Program-made: the position numbers and the translations under genes | Part shown: piece after piece, positions 13,232 to 25,873 of the stretch | How positions within the stretch are numbered: the stretch's first letter is position 1 | Layout of the letters: every line of letters begins with the position of its first letter | Notes under the pieces: model-generated | The model's database searches: none | What the model saw: the letters and a program-made list of their open reading frames with translations, nothing else | What the model was told of the DNA's origin: nothing | Assembly (NCBI RefSeq): GCF_030052815.1 | Contig: NC_079496.1 | Coordinates: 9,935,100 to 9,999,099, forward strand | Length of the DNA stretch: 64,000 nucleotides | Direction: 5' to 3' | From: Hevea brasiliensis | Taxonomy: Eukaryota > Streptophyta > Magnoliopsida > Malpighiales > Euphorbiaceae

Positions 13232-13510
13232 ATCTCTCTGAAACTGAAGACAAAGCATTTGCGTAACGGACGAAGCATCCGTAACTCAAATTAGTTCGCT
13301 TTCAAAACTTTCCACATATTTATATTGTAATTATTTTGTAATTTATTCACAAAATATAAAAAAAAATCATTTTTGAAAGTAAACTATTTTTTATTATTTA
13401 GTTACATTATTAAAAATAAAAGAAAATACTTTTATTATTTAACTTATATTGCAAATTTTTATATATAATATTATAAAATATTTAAAGTATTAATTTTTAT
13501 TTTTCTAATA

Positions 13511-13563
<53 letters not shown>

Positions 13564-14095
13564 ATATAAAAATATATATCTATATTTTGTATAAATGTGG
13601 GAAGGAGGGGAATATAAGTTTTGCCAAAAATACCCTCTTTCTTTTAAATTAATTATAATAATATTTTTATTATTTAAATTAATTTTAATATTTAAATAAA
13701 TTTAAAATTTTTAATTATAAAATTTATATAAATTTAAAATCCTTAATATACTTATGCCATAACTTCAATTAAGTATACAAGTTTATAAAAAGTAATTAAT
13801 TAAAATAAAAAATTAATAAGTGAAAAATAAAAATATAATTAATTTATAATTAAACTAATAATATCAATATATCTATATCTATAAATATATGAATAAGGGA
13901 AACATTAGGTTTTCAAAAAATGCTCGTATAGATTTATTATAATAATAATAAATAATTATTTTTTTAAATATTAATTTATTTTAAATTTTTATTATTTAAA
14001 ATAATATATAGTTTATATAAATTTAAAATTCTTAATCAATAAATTATAATCTAAATACAATTAAGTCAATAATTAAGAAAAAGACAACATTAAAG

Positions 14096-14166
<71 letters not shown>

Positions 14167-15519
14167 CAAAACTTTATTAGAATATAAATCCTTAACTAAG
14201 TTGAATTATATTTAACAAATAATTTTTTATATATAAGTAATGAAAAATTTTGTAAATGATGTTAATTAATTATTAATAAAAATGTTAATTAATTATTAAT
14301 AAAAATGTTAATTTAACTAATAAAAACATATTTATAGTTAATTCATCACTAAATCTATAAATAATTTCAGTCTCAAATATTACTATATTTAATATAAACT
14401 CAAATTTTAATATTATTTGAATAATAATTCCACTTATTCCAAAAATTATATTATAATTTCTAACATAATAATTCTATAATCTCAATCTTATAAATATTAT
14501 TAAATAATTAAAAATTATTTTATTTAATAACATAAAATCAATAAATACCTTAAACATTAAATTTTACTTCCACTAATTTATTTTTTAATTGTTTTAAATA
14601 TTTATAAACTTATAATATAAAATAAATATAACTTATTTTAATTATATAAAAGTGGGAATAAAGGGAAACATTGAGATTACTAAAAATACCCATAATAATT
14701 TAATATTATGAAATAAATGATGAAATTTAAATGGTTATTAAAATTAATTAATTAATTTTTTTTATTAAGACTATCAATTTGCTTAAAAATGAAATATAAA
14801 TAAAATATGACTTAAACTCTTAAAAGCACAGCAAAAATCAACCCTTTAGATATCATATAAGAGTAATCCTATTTATTAATTCATAATTTTATTAATTTAC
14901 TAAAAAATTTCGTAACTTAAAGTCCTACTTTTTTTTTTAATTTTTGAAAGAAAGATCCTAATATTATTAAATCTTTAATGCTTACTGCATATCTTTTATT
15001 CTTTTTTATAATATTATTCTTCTAATATTTTTTAATTATAACTCTATTATTTATAAGATTTTTAATTTGATAAATAAATTAATATATTTTAAGTGAATAA
15101 GACTGACCAAAATGAAAAATATACAATAAAAATATGCTAATAAATTCTAATTTAAATACAATTAAGCTCACAATTACAAATTATAGAAAAAACACATCTT
15201 TACGTGAAAACAAAAGGGAAAAAGTCTTTTATAAAAAAAAGGAAAAATGAAAAATAAAATATTATATTTTTAAAAATTTATTTATCTATAATATTATAAC
15301 TTTAATATCATACAATATATTTAAATTATAGAAAATATTACAATCCTTATAATAAAAGGAAAATAATATATAAAAGTTTTTTTTTAAGTGTAATTCTATT
15401 GTAACTTGAAAAGTAATGTAAATATACTTTAAAAAATAATGAGTTAAAAAAAATCAATGAAAATTATATTAAATGTAAAGTTATTATATATTAAATTAAG
15501 AATCTATTTATATTTATAA
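12840..15519. other. very AT-rich intergenic DNA with microsatellites
   Basis: No gene is visible. The stretch holds TA runs (about 13101-13126, 13187-13228 and 14099-14161), a TTA run (about 13514-13562), and a 23-bp tandem pair at 14261-14283 and 14284-14306. Diverged copies of a module resembling GGGAAACATT followed by CAAAAATACCC recur near 13590, 13895 and 14655. Short open frames here are translations of TA repeats. Confidence 0.7.
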
Positions 15520-15524
15520 TCTAT

Positions 15525-17228
15525 TGTAACACCCCTGATTTTTTATATATTATTATTGGGCTTCGTGTAGGTATCCTCAATTCGCGGAAATTCGATGTGT
15601 CCGGAAAAGTCTCCGAATTGGATCGAGGTTTTGGCTACCCCACCATTGTCAGGCATCCCGAGCGCGTTCCCGAAGTCGGAATCGGCAAAGGTAAACCCGA
15701 ACCTTTCTTTTTCGTAATTTTCTAGTGCTTAAATAGGATTGAAAATTCATAAAATATTCGTGGTAGCTTAGAAAATTACGATTCTTTTTGCAATAGCTTA
15801 GTAATATTTCTAAGGACCGCGGGGCAGAGTTTTATAATTTTTAGAGCTTATTTGAGCAGTTTTTGCAAAAATGATCAATTATAAGGACTAAATTGAAATT
15901 TTGCGTATTGTGATGGATGATTGATTTGATGGGCCCAGGAGGGGCTGTGTGATATGATTGAACTGTTAATGTATGGATTGTGAGTATAGAAGTGCGTTTT
16001 TAGCCCTTTTGCAGGTTGGGTAGGTCCTAGGTATAGGGAGACGGATTTACGACTTAGGACGTAATTGGTCTTTTTCTTTATTTGTATTGAGTCAGATTGT
16101 ATTAAATAAATGTAATATAATTGTCAGGTGAGCCGGGACAACCTTCTTCCTCCGCCCAGCCGCCACAGTAATTTGTCGTCAAGTCTGTGAGTAAAATATT
16201 AATTTTAATTGTAATTTCGATATTATCATATGTTCAGCATGCCCATGCATCACTTATATGCATATATTTATTTAGTTAAACTCTAGGCACGATTTATGTT
16301 GCATTCATAACTGTTAATATGCCATGGATGTTGTTGTGGTAATTTGAAGCAATGTGCGTGCGTTGGCGTGCGTGTGATGTGGTGTGGACTATGGATAGGA
16401 CGGGGTAGTCACGGCTTGAGTAATTCGCTGGGACCCGTTCCTTCGAGGGGTAGTCACGGCTTGAGTAATTCGCTGGGACCCTCGATTTGGTTATTAAGTG
16501 GAAGTCCGAGCTTGAGTAATATTTGGCACCAGTTGGATTTAAGAGAGTCGTATAGGATCGGCTCCCATATGTTATGATTGATACTACGGTGTGTGAGTGC
16601 TCCAAATTACCTTTTGATGTTATGATGTGAAAATGTTGTGTATGTTGCATTTCACTCTACAGTTGCATTAGTTTGATAGTTATAGAGATTATAGTTAAGA
16701 TTGATATTTTACTCTCTGAGTCGAACGCTCACTCCTGTTCAAAAATTTTTACAGGCCACAGGAGGATATTTTGTTCTGGGTTAACCTGCCTTTTTACCTC
16801 GCAGGTTGTTTATCAATATTGTGTAATTTTAATTACTCCTAGAATTTCCGCATGTGTTAGCAGTAATTATTTGAAATTGGTCTGTAATATTATATTCATG
16901 TTGGACCTGTAAACTTAATATTTTAAGTCTGTTTGATGGATTGGATGAGGGAGCTGAGCTCCCATTTATTATTATGTTGATGAGTATGTGGAGGGCGAGC
17001 TGAGCTCCCCAATGGATTGTTTATTGTGTTTACAGGTCGGGTGAGTCGAAAACTCCCCGTTGGAAAGTCCATTTTATGGCCGGACTCTGTCCGTTTGTTT
17101 TCTTGATATTGGGCCCAAATGGGCCTTAGAGTTGGGTTAATGAATAGTTAAGGCTTACTACGGGCCTCGGGGGCTTTAGGCTGGCCCAGGTCCTAGTGCC
17201 GGTCCGGCCCATAGGTTGGGTCGTGACA
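15525..17228 (+). repeat. 5' LTR of the gypsy element
   Basis: It pairs with the LTR at 22215-23909. Differences between the two are mostly short insertions and deletions rather than substitutions; for example, the 3' LTR carries an extra GGCACGACTTAGG-adjacent segment and lacks several single bases. It contains internal repeats of the CACGGCTTGAGTAATTCGCT type near 16402-16545. Confidence 0.9.
16402..16545 (+). repeat. three-unit internal repeat within the LTR
   Basis: Two close copies of about 45 bp contain GTAGTCACGGCTTGAGTAAT followed by TCGCTGGGACC. A third diverged copy (GTCCGAGCTTGAGTAAT) follows. The same array occurs in the 3' LTR near 23085-23216 and, more diverged, in the solo-LTR-like unit near 6530-6660 and inverted near 29890-30030. 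It explains the repeated NYSSRDYP peptides in the opposite frame, which are not a protein. Confidence 0.75.
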
Positions 17229-17232
17229 AAGT

Positions 17233-17244
17233 TGGTATAAGAGC
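17233..17244 (+). other. primer-binding site for initiator tRNA-Met
   Basis: TGGTATAAGAGC begins four bases after the 5' LTR. It matches the complement of the 3' end of plant initiator tRNA-Met (TGGTATCAGAGC) at 11 of 12 positions. Confidence 0.8.
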
Positions 17245-20200
17245 TTAGGCTCTATATTCATGGGAAATAATATACATGGGAGTGTAAAAGGAGTCTTGTT
17301 AGGATGTTACATGCGGAGTATAGGATTCTGTTTCGTCTTTTTCTGTAATTCTTTGTTTCTAGATTCTGCGTTATACCTCGGGAAATATAAAAGTGCCTCA
17401 GTTAGTGTCTTGATTTTCATGGAGTACACAGAAATGTGAAATAGAGTTAGTAGACATGTGAGATCTATCATGAGGATACGTACTCCAAGAAATGTTATAT
17501 TTTGTCAGTATGGGTTTAAATGGTGTACCCATTTCGTGCAAGGCACGAGTACATAAAGGTGAGTCTTGAAATCGGTTGCCTAGATAAGGATGAGGATATG
17601 GATGACCTTAGAATAAGTTTGTGATAATAGAAGATTCGGAGAGATAAGAAATTAGGAGACCTAGTCCGCCGGAGACGTATCGTAGTAACTATACAATGTT
17701 CTCGATGTCCGCTCCGTGACATGAGATTATTGTGTAGAGGCTGCGTGCATCCCGTGGTGCTCCATAATGAGGGTGTTTGAGATGGCTTCATTTTGGTACG
17801 CTTATGCGAGCGAGTTCTATATTTGCAGAGGAGTTGGGAACTCGGCTAAGAGTCTAGAGTTAGAATATTGAAAGGTCACGGTTGGGTGATAACTAGAGTC
17901 GGTGACTCGATTACTGACATGAGCTAGAGTTACATCAAGAGTTGCCATCGGACTGGAGGTTTGGACTAGTTGCAAAGTAAAGGTGACACTTATAGAGTGA
18001 GAATAGTATACCTTGTGTGTATCAAGATGGAATAAAGTACAACTCTACTACCTAGAGAAGGTCGAAACTATGAATTGATGATTTATAGAGCTATGATATG
18101 ATAAAAGAGTCATTAACTTGACATGGTTGCGGGAAGGTGGTAGATGTAGTACCTTTGTTGCGACAAGTTAGGATATAGTCCTATCTTTTCGAATGGATCG
18201 AAGGTTATTCGATAATGATGACTTATGGAATAGTGTCCCGGATGGACTGTAGAGTGTGGTAGAGAGTAGTTGGCTCGGGTATCCCGGAGAGGATACAAGT
18301 TCCATTATAGGAATCATATATAATCGGATCACGATGGATGTAAATCCTTTGAATTGGATGACGGGTTTGGGTGCGAAATCTTAAGTTTTGGAATTGAGTA
18401 AACATGGAAAATAATAATAATAATAATAATAAAAATAATAATAAATAAAATTACTGCAGAATCAGTTCTCGAGGTAGTAAGGGTATTATGTAAGTTAAAG
18501 GATAAGAATAGAGATCATACAATAAAAGTATGGTAATTTCTTGAGTTCCTTTCTAATTTCAAATTATTCAAAACAATAGTATAATCTAATTATAATAGTG
18601 TTAAGAGTAATAAATTAGCGAAGATAAATCACAGAAGGCCAATGGATAAAGAAAGTGCAGAATGAAAGTTTGGGCAATTGATTGCAGATGCAATATAATC
18701 TAAATGCTAGTGGAAGTACTAGCTAGAGTGGTCAAAGGACCAAATGAGTAGCAGGACATATGATAACGCGATAGAGACTCTGAAAGATATAGTTAGCAAG
18801 TACAGCTATTATGTTAGGAAGAAGAATGGAACCAGGGATAGAATAGTCAAGTTCTATGTTGGGTAAGACAAAGGAAATAAATGAAAGGACAACCTAAAGA
18901 GCTCATAATAAAAGGAACAAAGTTAAGATATAGGACAGGCTAAGTGTTATTCTTGGCAAGGAGAATGACAAGGATGGAAAACCCAAAATGGGATCACATT
19001 AGTGAGAAAAGTGATGGAGGTATGGAATACAATAATAATGAGTAAATGTTAGAAGGTGTGCGATGGTATTGCGGACTACCTAAATAGTTAGAGAAAGAGA
19101 AGTTAGTAAGCAGTAAGTTGAATAAAAGTCAGTCTAAGGGATTAAATTAATGACCCTAGATAAGGGTGGAATTAGTGTTGGAAGAATTTATTAATGAGAG
19201 AAATCTTTCAGGAATCAACAAAAGTTAATGGCACAATAAAAACGATGATAGATATGAATCATAGGTCGAGTATAAGTAAAGTTAATAAATTATAAAATAT
19301 TATGTCAAGAAGGAAAATGGTACGGTAAAGGATTTATGCAGATGATAACTTATAGGTAGAGCATAATTGTGCTAGGAGATGATGAAATTTGGAGATAAAG
19401 ACCAAGAAACTTAGGTGAAACGTTATAATATGACAATCGGGTGTAGTTGAATATAAGAGGATATTTTCTTTCTTTTCAAGTTTAGCTTGTGCTTTTGGTT
19501 CTAGAAGGTTATATAAGGAACAAAAACTGAGTCAATGAGACCTAGTTATTGAGAGTTTAGTAGGCACAAATTCATACATAATTTCCTAATATGAGAATGA
19601 CAGTAAGTGCATACCTAGTATTAAGTATGAAAGGACGAACAGAGTAATGACAGGAGTTAAATTGAGTTAGCTACTAAGGCTTGCAACTGTTTTAAACTAT
19701 GAGCTGGAGGAAGTACTATTTATGGTTGAGATTCAATAGATGAAATTGTTGTTGATGGGTAATTTGAGGTTGAAGTTTAGAAAGCTATGGGGGTATATAT
19801 GATTATATTAAGGAGAATGAACACGTGAAGTATCTTGTTTGGAATTAAGGCATGACACATATTTCCTACAAGTGTTAGTTCGGATGGAACTTATAGTTTA
19901 TGGGGCTCATATTCATCCAGGATAAGCAATTTCCTACTAAGGTGATAGGGAATGATAATGTTCGATAGTTAAGTTGGAAAAAGGGGATACAAGAAAAAAT
20001 TTTTCTATGGGTAATTATAAGTGTTACATAAGGTGAAGAATGGTAGGAGTAAATCATAGGGTTAGAATTCTTGAAGTAATGAAACTAGTATTCAAGATAA
20101 GACTAAGAAATAAAAAGAAAGTTAAAGTTGATGATGGGATAGACATCTTTGAAGGAAAAGGTGTAAGGATGAGATAGGACTAAAATTAAGGAATAAGTAC

Positions 20201-20318
20201 AAAGAGTTGAAATGATACCAACAATACCAAAAATAGGAAAAGGGAAGTGGATAAGATGCAAAGGACAGGAAGAGAGCTCGATAGAGTCAGTTATAATGAT
20301 GAGGATAAGGAGGGTCTA
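17245..20318 (+). other. 3.1-kb retrotransposon interior with no recognisable gag, protease or RT
   Basis: Between the primer-binding site and the RNase H remnant I find no long open frame, no CCHC zinc knuckle, no protease DTG motif and no YxDD box in any frame. The plus strand is rich in A and G, especially from about 18400 on. It may be an extreme decay product, a long non-coding leader, or unrelated sequence in a non-autonomous derivative. Confidence 0.5.
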
Positions 20319-22152
20319 ACCATTGCCCCTGTGTTAACACTACCTATGAGCGGTGAAGGATACACTGCACCGTGATGCCTCTAGAGTTGGCCTAGGGTGT
20401 GTTTTGATGCGGAATGGAAAAGTAGTGGCTTATGCTTCAAGGCACCAAGAGGCATGAGCGAACTATCCCACCCATGATTTGGAAATGGCGCGTAGTCTTT
20501 GCACTAAAAACTGGAGACACTACTGTATGGTGAAGTGTGCGAGATATACACCGACCATAAGAGTTTGAAGTACATCTTCCAACAGAGAGATTTAAACTTG
20601 AGACAGAGGAGATGGATGGAGCTTCTGGAAGACTATGATTGCCCCATCCAGTACCACCCTGGGAAGGCCAATGTAGTAGCAGATGCTTTAGAAAATCTTG
20701 CACATTTCAGAGAAGAGTGCTGATTCAGGAGGTACATGAGTTGATGGATCAAGGTTTAATCCTAGATCTTTCAGATGAGTGGGTATTGTTGGCTCACTTT
20801 TCAGTGAGGCCAGACTTGAGGGACAGAGTTAGAGTTTCGAGACCAACAATTGATGAAGATTATAGAAAGAGTACAAGGTGAAGGTGGTGAGTTCGGATTT
20901 GCCAATGATGGCGCCTAGTGCAAGGTTCTAGGATATGTGTGCCCGATGTGGACAACCTCAGGAATGAAATCATGCGAAAGGCACACTACACACTGTACAG
21001 TGTCCACCCAGGTTCCACCAAGATGTACCATGATGTAAAAGATAGCTATTGGTGGAATGGCATGAAGAGAGACATAGCAGACTTTGTGTCCAAGTGCTTG
21101 ACTTGTCAGAAGGTGAAGTTTGAACACCAGAGACTGTCAGGAAGTTGCAAGAGCTCCCTATCCCGAATGGAAGTGGGAAATGATCACTATGGATTTTGTG
21201 GTAGGTTGCCTCGTACCACGCGAGGATATGATTCGATATGGATAATTGTAGACCGCTTGACCAAATCGGCTCACTTCTTACTCAGAAGACTACATACATG
21301 TCCGCTCTACATTCGAGAAATAGTCGATTGCATGGAGTTCCGGCTTCCATAATATCGGCGATTCACTTCTCGGTTTTGGAGAAAGTTGCGGAGGCACTTG
21401 GCACACGCTGAACTTTAGTACGGCCTTCCACCCTCGAAAGGACGATCCAAACATCTGGAAGACATGCTTCGCATGAGTGTCTTGGATTTTGGAGGTCGAT
21501 GGGATGAGCGACTAGCTCGTGGAGTTTGCCTACAACAACGATTATCACTCATAGGGTTGGCACCCTATGAGGCATTATATGGAAGAAAGTGTAGGTCTCC
21601 TCTGTGTTGGAAATGGGAAGCGAAAGTGCATGATGTAGACCTAGTGCGTACACTTGAGGTAGTTCCTTTAATCGAGGAACGAGGCGTAAGAGTTATGCAG
21701 ACCCCAGACGGAGGAATGTGGAGTTTGCAGTGGGCGACTATGTATTCCTGAAGGTTTCTCCAATGAAGGGAGTCATGAGATTTGGAAAGAAGGGCAAGTT
21801 GGCACCTCGGTATATCGGACCTTTTGAGGTTACTGATAGAGCTGGAGCAGTTGCCTACCGGTTGGAGCTACCACCCAACCTTTCTCACGTTCATCCCGTG
21901 TTTCTCATCTCCATGCTCAGGAAATACATTCCCGATCCTTCTCATGTACTGCAGCCGGATGTGATAGAGCTAAAAGAGAACTTGACATTTGAGGAGCAGC
22001 CTGTAGCCATAGTGGACTACCAAGTGAGACAGCTGAGATCAAAACAGATCCTTATGGTTAAGGTTTTGTGGAGGAGTCAGTCAGTGGAAGAGTGCACCTG
22101 GGAGTTAGAATGGGATATGCGTAGCAAGTACCCTTATCTGTTCAATGTATAA
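20319..22152 (+). pseudogene. gypsy pol remnant: RNase H, integrase, chromodomain-like tail
   Basis: Coding fragments in shifting frames follow the Ty3/gypsy order. First comes an RNase H part with [19 protein letters not shown] and [12 protein letters not shown] (about 20330-20720). Next is an integrase zinc-binding part with HxxxH-like residues and CLTCQKVKFEHQ (20918-21130), then an integrase core with IVDRLTKSAHFL (about 21240) and LAPYEALYGRKCRSPLCW (about 21560). A last open stretch (21718-22152) contains GPFEV, AYRLELPP, HPVFLISMLRKY and a chromodomain-like tail ending ECTWELEWDMRSKYPYLF. Stops and frameshifts split each part. Parts of the integrase core are missing. Confidence 0.88.
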
Positions 22153-22201
22153 TCATGTGCTTTATTCTGCCTTGTGTAAAATTCGAGGACGAATTTTCTG
22201 T

Positions 22202-22210
22202 AAGGGGGGA
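22202..22210 (+). other. polypurine tract
   Basis: AAGGGGGGA lies 4 bases before the 3' LTR, the position of the plus-strand primer for reverse transcription of LTR elements. Confidence 0.8.
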
Positions 22211-22214
22211 AGAA

Positions 22215-23909
22215 TGTAACACCCCTGATTTTTTATATATTATTATTGGGCTTCGTGTAGGTATCCTCAATTCGCGGAAATTCGACAGTTGTCCGGAGTG
22301 AATTGGAAAAGTCTCCGAATTGGATCGAGGTTTTGGCTACCCCACCATTGTCGGGCATCTCGAAGTCGAATCGGCAAAGGTAAACCCGAACCTTTCTTTT
22401 CGTAATTTTCTAGTGCTTAAATAGGATTGAAAATCCATAAAATATTCGTGGTAGCTTAGAAAATTACGATTCTTTTGCAATAGCTTAGTAATATTTCTAA
22501 GGACATGGGCGAGTTTTATAATTTTTAGATCTTATTTGATCAGTTATTGCAAAAATGAACAATTATAAGTAATAAATTGAAATTTTGAGTATTGTGATGG
22601 ATGATTGATTTGATGGGCCCAGGAGGGGCTGTGTGATATGATTGAACTGTTGATGTATGGATTGTGAGTATAGAAGTGCGTTTTTAGCCCTTTTGCAGGT
22701 TGGGTAGGTCCTAGGTATAGGGGAGACTCTGCCGGATTTTCGGCACGACTTAGGACGTAATTGGTCTTTTTCTTTATTTGTATTGAGTCAGATTGTATTA
22801 AATAAATGTAATATGATTGTCGGTGAGCAGGACAACCTTCTTCCTCCGCCAATTTGTCGTCAAGTCTGTGAGTAAAATATTAATTTTAATTGTAATTTCG
22901 ATATTATCATATGTTCAGCATGCCCATGCATCACTTATATGCATATATTTATTTAGTTAAACTCTAGGCACGATTTATGTTGCATTTATAACTGTTAATA
23001 TGCCATGGATGTTGTTGTGGTAATTTGGAGCAGTGTGCGTGCGTTGGCGTGCGTGTGATGTGGTGTGGACTATGGATAGGACGGGGTAGTCACGGCTTGA
23101 GTAATTCGCTGGGACCCGTTCCTTCGAGGGGTAGTCACGGCTTGAGTAATTCGCTGGGACCCTCGATTTGGTTATTAAGTTGAAGTCCGAGCTTGAGTAA
23201 TTCGCTGGCACCAGGTTGGATTTAAGAGAGCTGTATAGGGGATCAGCTCCCATATGTTATGATTGATACTACAGGGTGTGTGAGTGCTCCAATTACCTTT
23301 TTGATGTTATGATGTGAAAATGTTGTGTATGTTGCATTTCACTCTACAGGTTGCATTAGTTTCAGATAGTTATAGAGATTATAGTTAAGATTGATATTTT
23401 ACTCTCGAGTGACGCTCACTCTGTTCAAAAATTTTTACAGCCACAGGAGGATATTTTGTTAGGTTAACTGCCTTTTACCTCGCAGGTTGTTTATCAATAT
23501 TGTGTAATTTTAATTACTCCTAGAATTTCCGCATGTGTTAGCAGTAATTATTTGAAATTGGTCTGTAATATTATATTCATGTTGGACCTGTAAACTTAAT
23601 ATTTTAAGTCTGTTTGATGGATTGGATGAGGGAGCTGAGCTCCCATTTATTATTATGTTGATGAGTATGTGGAGGGCGAGCTGAGCTCCCCAATGGATTG
23701 TTTATTGTGTTTACAGGTCGGATGAGTCGAAAACTCCCCGTTGGAAAGTCCATTTTATGGCCGGACTCTGTCCGTTTGTTTTCTTGATATTGGGCCCAAA
23801 TGGGCCTTAGAGTTGGGTTAATGAATAGTTAAGGCTTACTACGGGCCTCGGGGGCTTTAGGCTGGCCCAGGTCCTAGTGCCGGTCCGGCCCATAGGTTGG
23901 GTCGTGACA
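22215..23909 (+). repeat. 3' LTR of the gypsy element
   Basis: It starts TGTAACACCCC and ends GTCGTGACA, directly followed by the TCTAT target duplication. It is colinear with the 5' LTR, with small insertions and deletions spread along it. Confidence 0.9.
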
Positions 23910-23914
23910 TCTAT

Positions 23915-24244
23915 AATGTATAAAAGTGAATTTATATATTCTAATAAAATATTCTTAAATTAGGAAAATAAGGAAATTTGGCAATAAAATTGATAAAAGA
24001 AATCATGCCAATTTGGTATTATGATAATGAATTACTAAAGTTAATTGATTATTGAAAATCACCATATTTTAAAAAAAATAAAATATTACAAAATTAAGAA
24101 AATAAAGAAATTTGAAATTAATTATAGTTGATATGCATTTTTATGTTAATAGTAATGGGGAAACTTAAAAACTCATTGACATTAATTATTTAATAAATTA
24201 CATTATTTTTTAAGAAAAATGTGTAGAGATAAAATAGTTAAAGT

Positions 24245-24293
<49 letters not shown>

Positions 24294-24556
24294 TAAATGT
24301 ATAAACAAATTTAAAAATATAAATAACTTTAATTAACTAAAATATAATCATTATCATATGATACTATAATAATGAATGATTAAATTTAATTAATTATTAA
24401 AAATTAATATATTATAATAATATTGTAATATTTAATACGAAAATTTAATAAAACGTTATATAAAAATAAATGAACAAATATGTCCCAAAGAAACTAGTAA
24501 ATAATAAATTATGACGGCAACCACAAACCACAATAATGTTTACCAACAAACTTTAA
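23915..24556. other. AT-rich intergenic DNA with a TA microsatellite
   Basis: This is the right flank of the gypsy insertion and continues the AT-rich DNA left of 15520. A TA run occupies about 24251-24290. No gene is seen. Confidence 0.6.
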
Positions 24557-24915
24557 CACCCTGTTTGGATAGGAGAAAAGGGAGAGGAAAGAAAATAAAT
24601 AAGGAAAAATAAATTGAGATTGACATTTTCCTGTTTAGAAATGAAGGGAAAATAAGGGAATGATAGAAAATAACTCTTATTTTTTCTTTGTTATTTTCTC
24701 TCCAATTTGGAGAGAAAATAACAAAAGTGTGGAATTATAAAATTATCCTTTTCTAAAATTTTTTTTTAAAATACTATGGATAAAATTATAAATTTATCAT
24801 ACTTTTTTTTCCTCTCTTTATTTTCGAAGAAAGAAAATAACAAAAAAAAAATATTCTTTATTTTTCAATCTTTATTTTCCTTTCTCCCCTAAAAGATTTT
24901 CCAAACTGAGTGTAA
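24554..24915. mobile_element. Tourist-like MITE (356 bp) with TAA target duplication
   Basis: The left end CACCCTGTTTGGA (24557-24569) and the inverse of the right end CACTCAGTTTGGA (24900-24912) match at 11 of 13 positions. TAA flanks both sides (24554-24556 and 24913-24915), which fits the 3-bp TWA duplications of PIF/Harbinger elements. The inside has purine-rich left and pyrimidine-rich right halves (for example AGGAAAGAAAATAAAT), so it can fold. No coding capacity is present. It resembles the unit at 58764-59134. Confidence 0.6.
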
Positions 24916-25873
24916 AATGCCATGTTTCGAATCCCAAATGGATTGGAAAGAATGTGCATCCAAAGCAATTACGAATCATAATTTGATGATACGATATAAT
25001 ATAAAACCTCACCTGCCCGCTTTTAATCGCAGGTTTGATCTTTCGGCCACCGACAACACGAGTTTATGTAACCTTTGAAGGTGATTTTTCTTTTAAGAAC
25101 AAATCGTATACAAAAATCTGTGGAGAATAATGTGTAAATTTTTTATTATAAAATTTATAATATTATATTTTAATACCACTTACATAAATATAAGCTTCCT
25201 TAAAAATTATAAAAATTAAATTCCATATGTAATATATATATATTTAAAAAATTTAATCAAAATCATAAAAATTTAAAATTTCCACGCGCATTTCTAACAT
25301 GTAGTAAATCATGAATGATTCAACCTTATTGTAGTATCATATTATGAATGAATGATGCTAAATGTTGAAACTTGATCGACATAGAGATGAATAGAATTAT
25401 AGTAACAGAGCTGGAGCGTTGGACAAATATTAAAATAATACTACCATTAATCTAATTTTTCCGTCGTAAACTGAATCATGCAACAACTATCCGAAGAAGA
25501 TCATTCACAAGCCAATTGGCTAGGATGACAATAATAAATATTTCGAAAATGCTGCACCCAATCGCGAAAATGGGTAAATAGCCTCAAGCTCTCGCAACAA
25601 CCTCCATGAAATAGCGGGGCTAAAATTCCGAAAAAAACGAAAAAAAAAGAGTCTCGAACATATCCTTAGTAACACCTCAAAATGTGCTACAAACCAAAAT
25701 CTCAGAAAATATTAAATGTGATGCCACCGCTTGTCTTGCACCCAATTCTGGGTGCTGCAACTAGAAAATGGACACCGAAAGATCAAAAACACAATACAAT
25801 TATAACACCTCAAAAACCTAGAATAGTAACATAAAATTTTCACCACATAATTAAAACTTTTGAACTGCGCAGT
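24916..25873. other. intergenic DNA and probable 3' UTR of eEF1A copy 3
   Basis: No other gene is seen. The last 100-200 bases before 25874 are probably the 3' untranslated region of eEF1A copy 3; by analogy, the region just below 10156 serves copy 2. Confidence 0.4.

Larger units (their letters stand above)
15525..23909 (+). mobile_element. Ty3/gypsy chromovirus-type LTR retrotransposon, decayed
   Basis: The element is complete at its ends. It has a 1704-bp 5' LTR, an internal part of 4986 bp and a 1695-bp 3' LTR. Both LTRs start TGTAACACCCC and end GTCGTGACA. The 5-bp target duplication TCTAT is exact at 15520-15524 and 23910-23914, so the ends result from one insertion. A primer-binding site and a polypurine tract sit in the correct places. 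Only RNase H, integrase and a chromodomain-like tail are recognisable inside, in that order, which is the Ty3/gypsy gene order. The elements of the CHR tail suggest the Tekay/Del group, but this is inference. It cannot move by itself. Confidence 0.9.

Noticed and set aside
13078..13278. Open frame of Ile-Tyr repeats
   Set aside because: Translation of TA microsatellites.
12840..15519. CRISPR-like or clustered repeat array
   Set aside because: Repeats are simple AT microsatellites and diverged modules without regular spacers; the genome is plant nuclear.
16294..16650. Minus-strand frame with repeated NYSSRDYP peptides
   Set aside because: It comes from the LTR minisatellite, is on the wrong strand and recurs in the other LTR.
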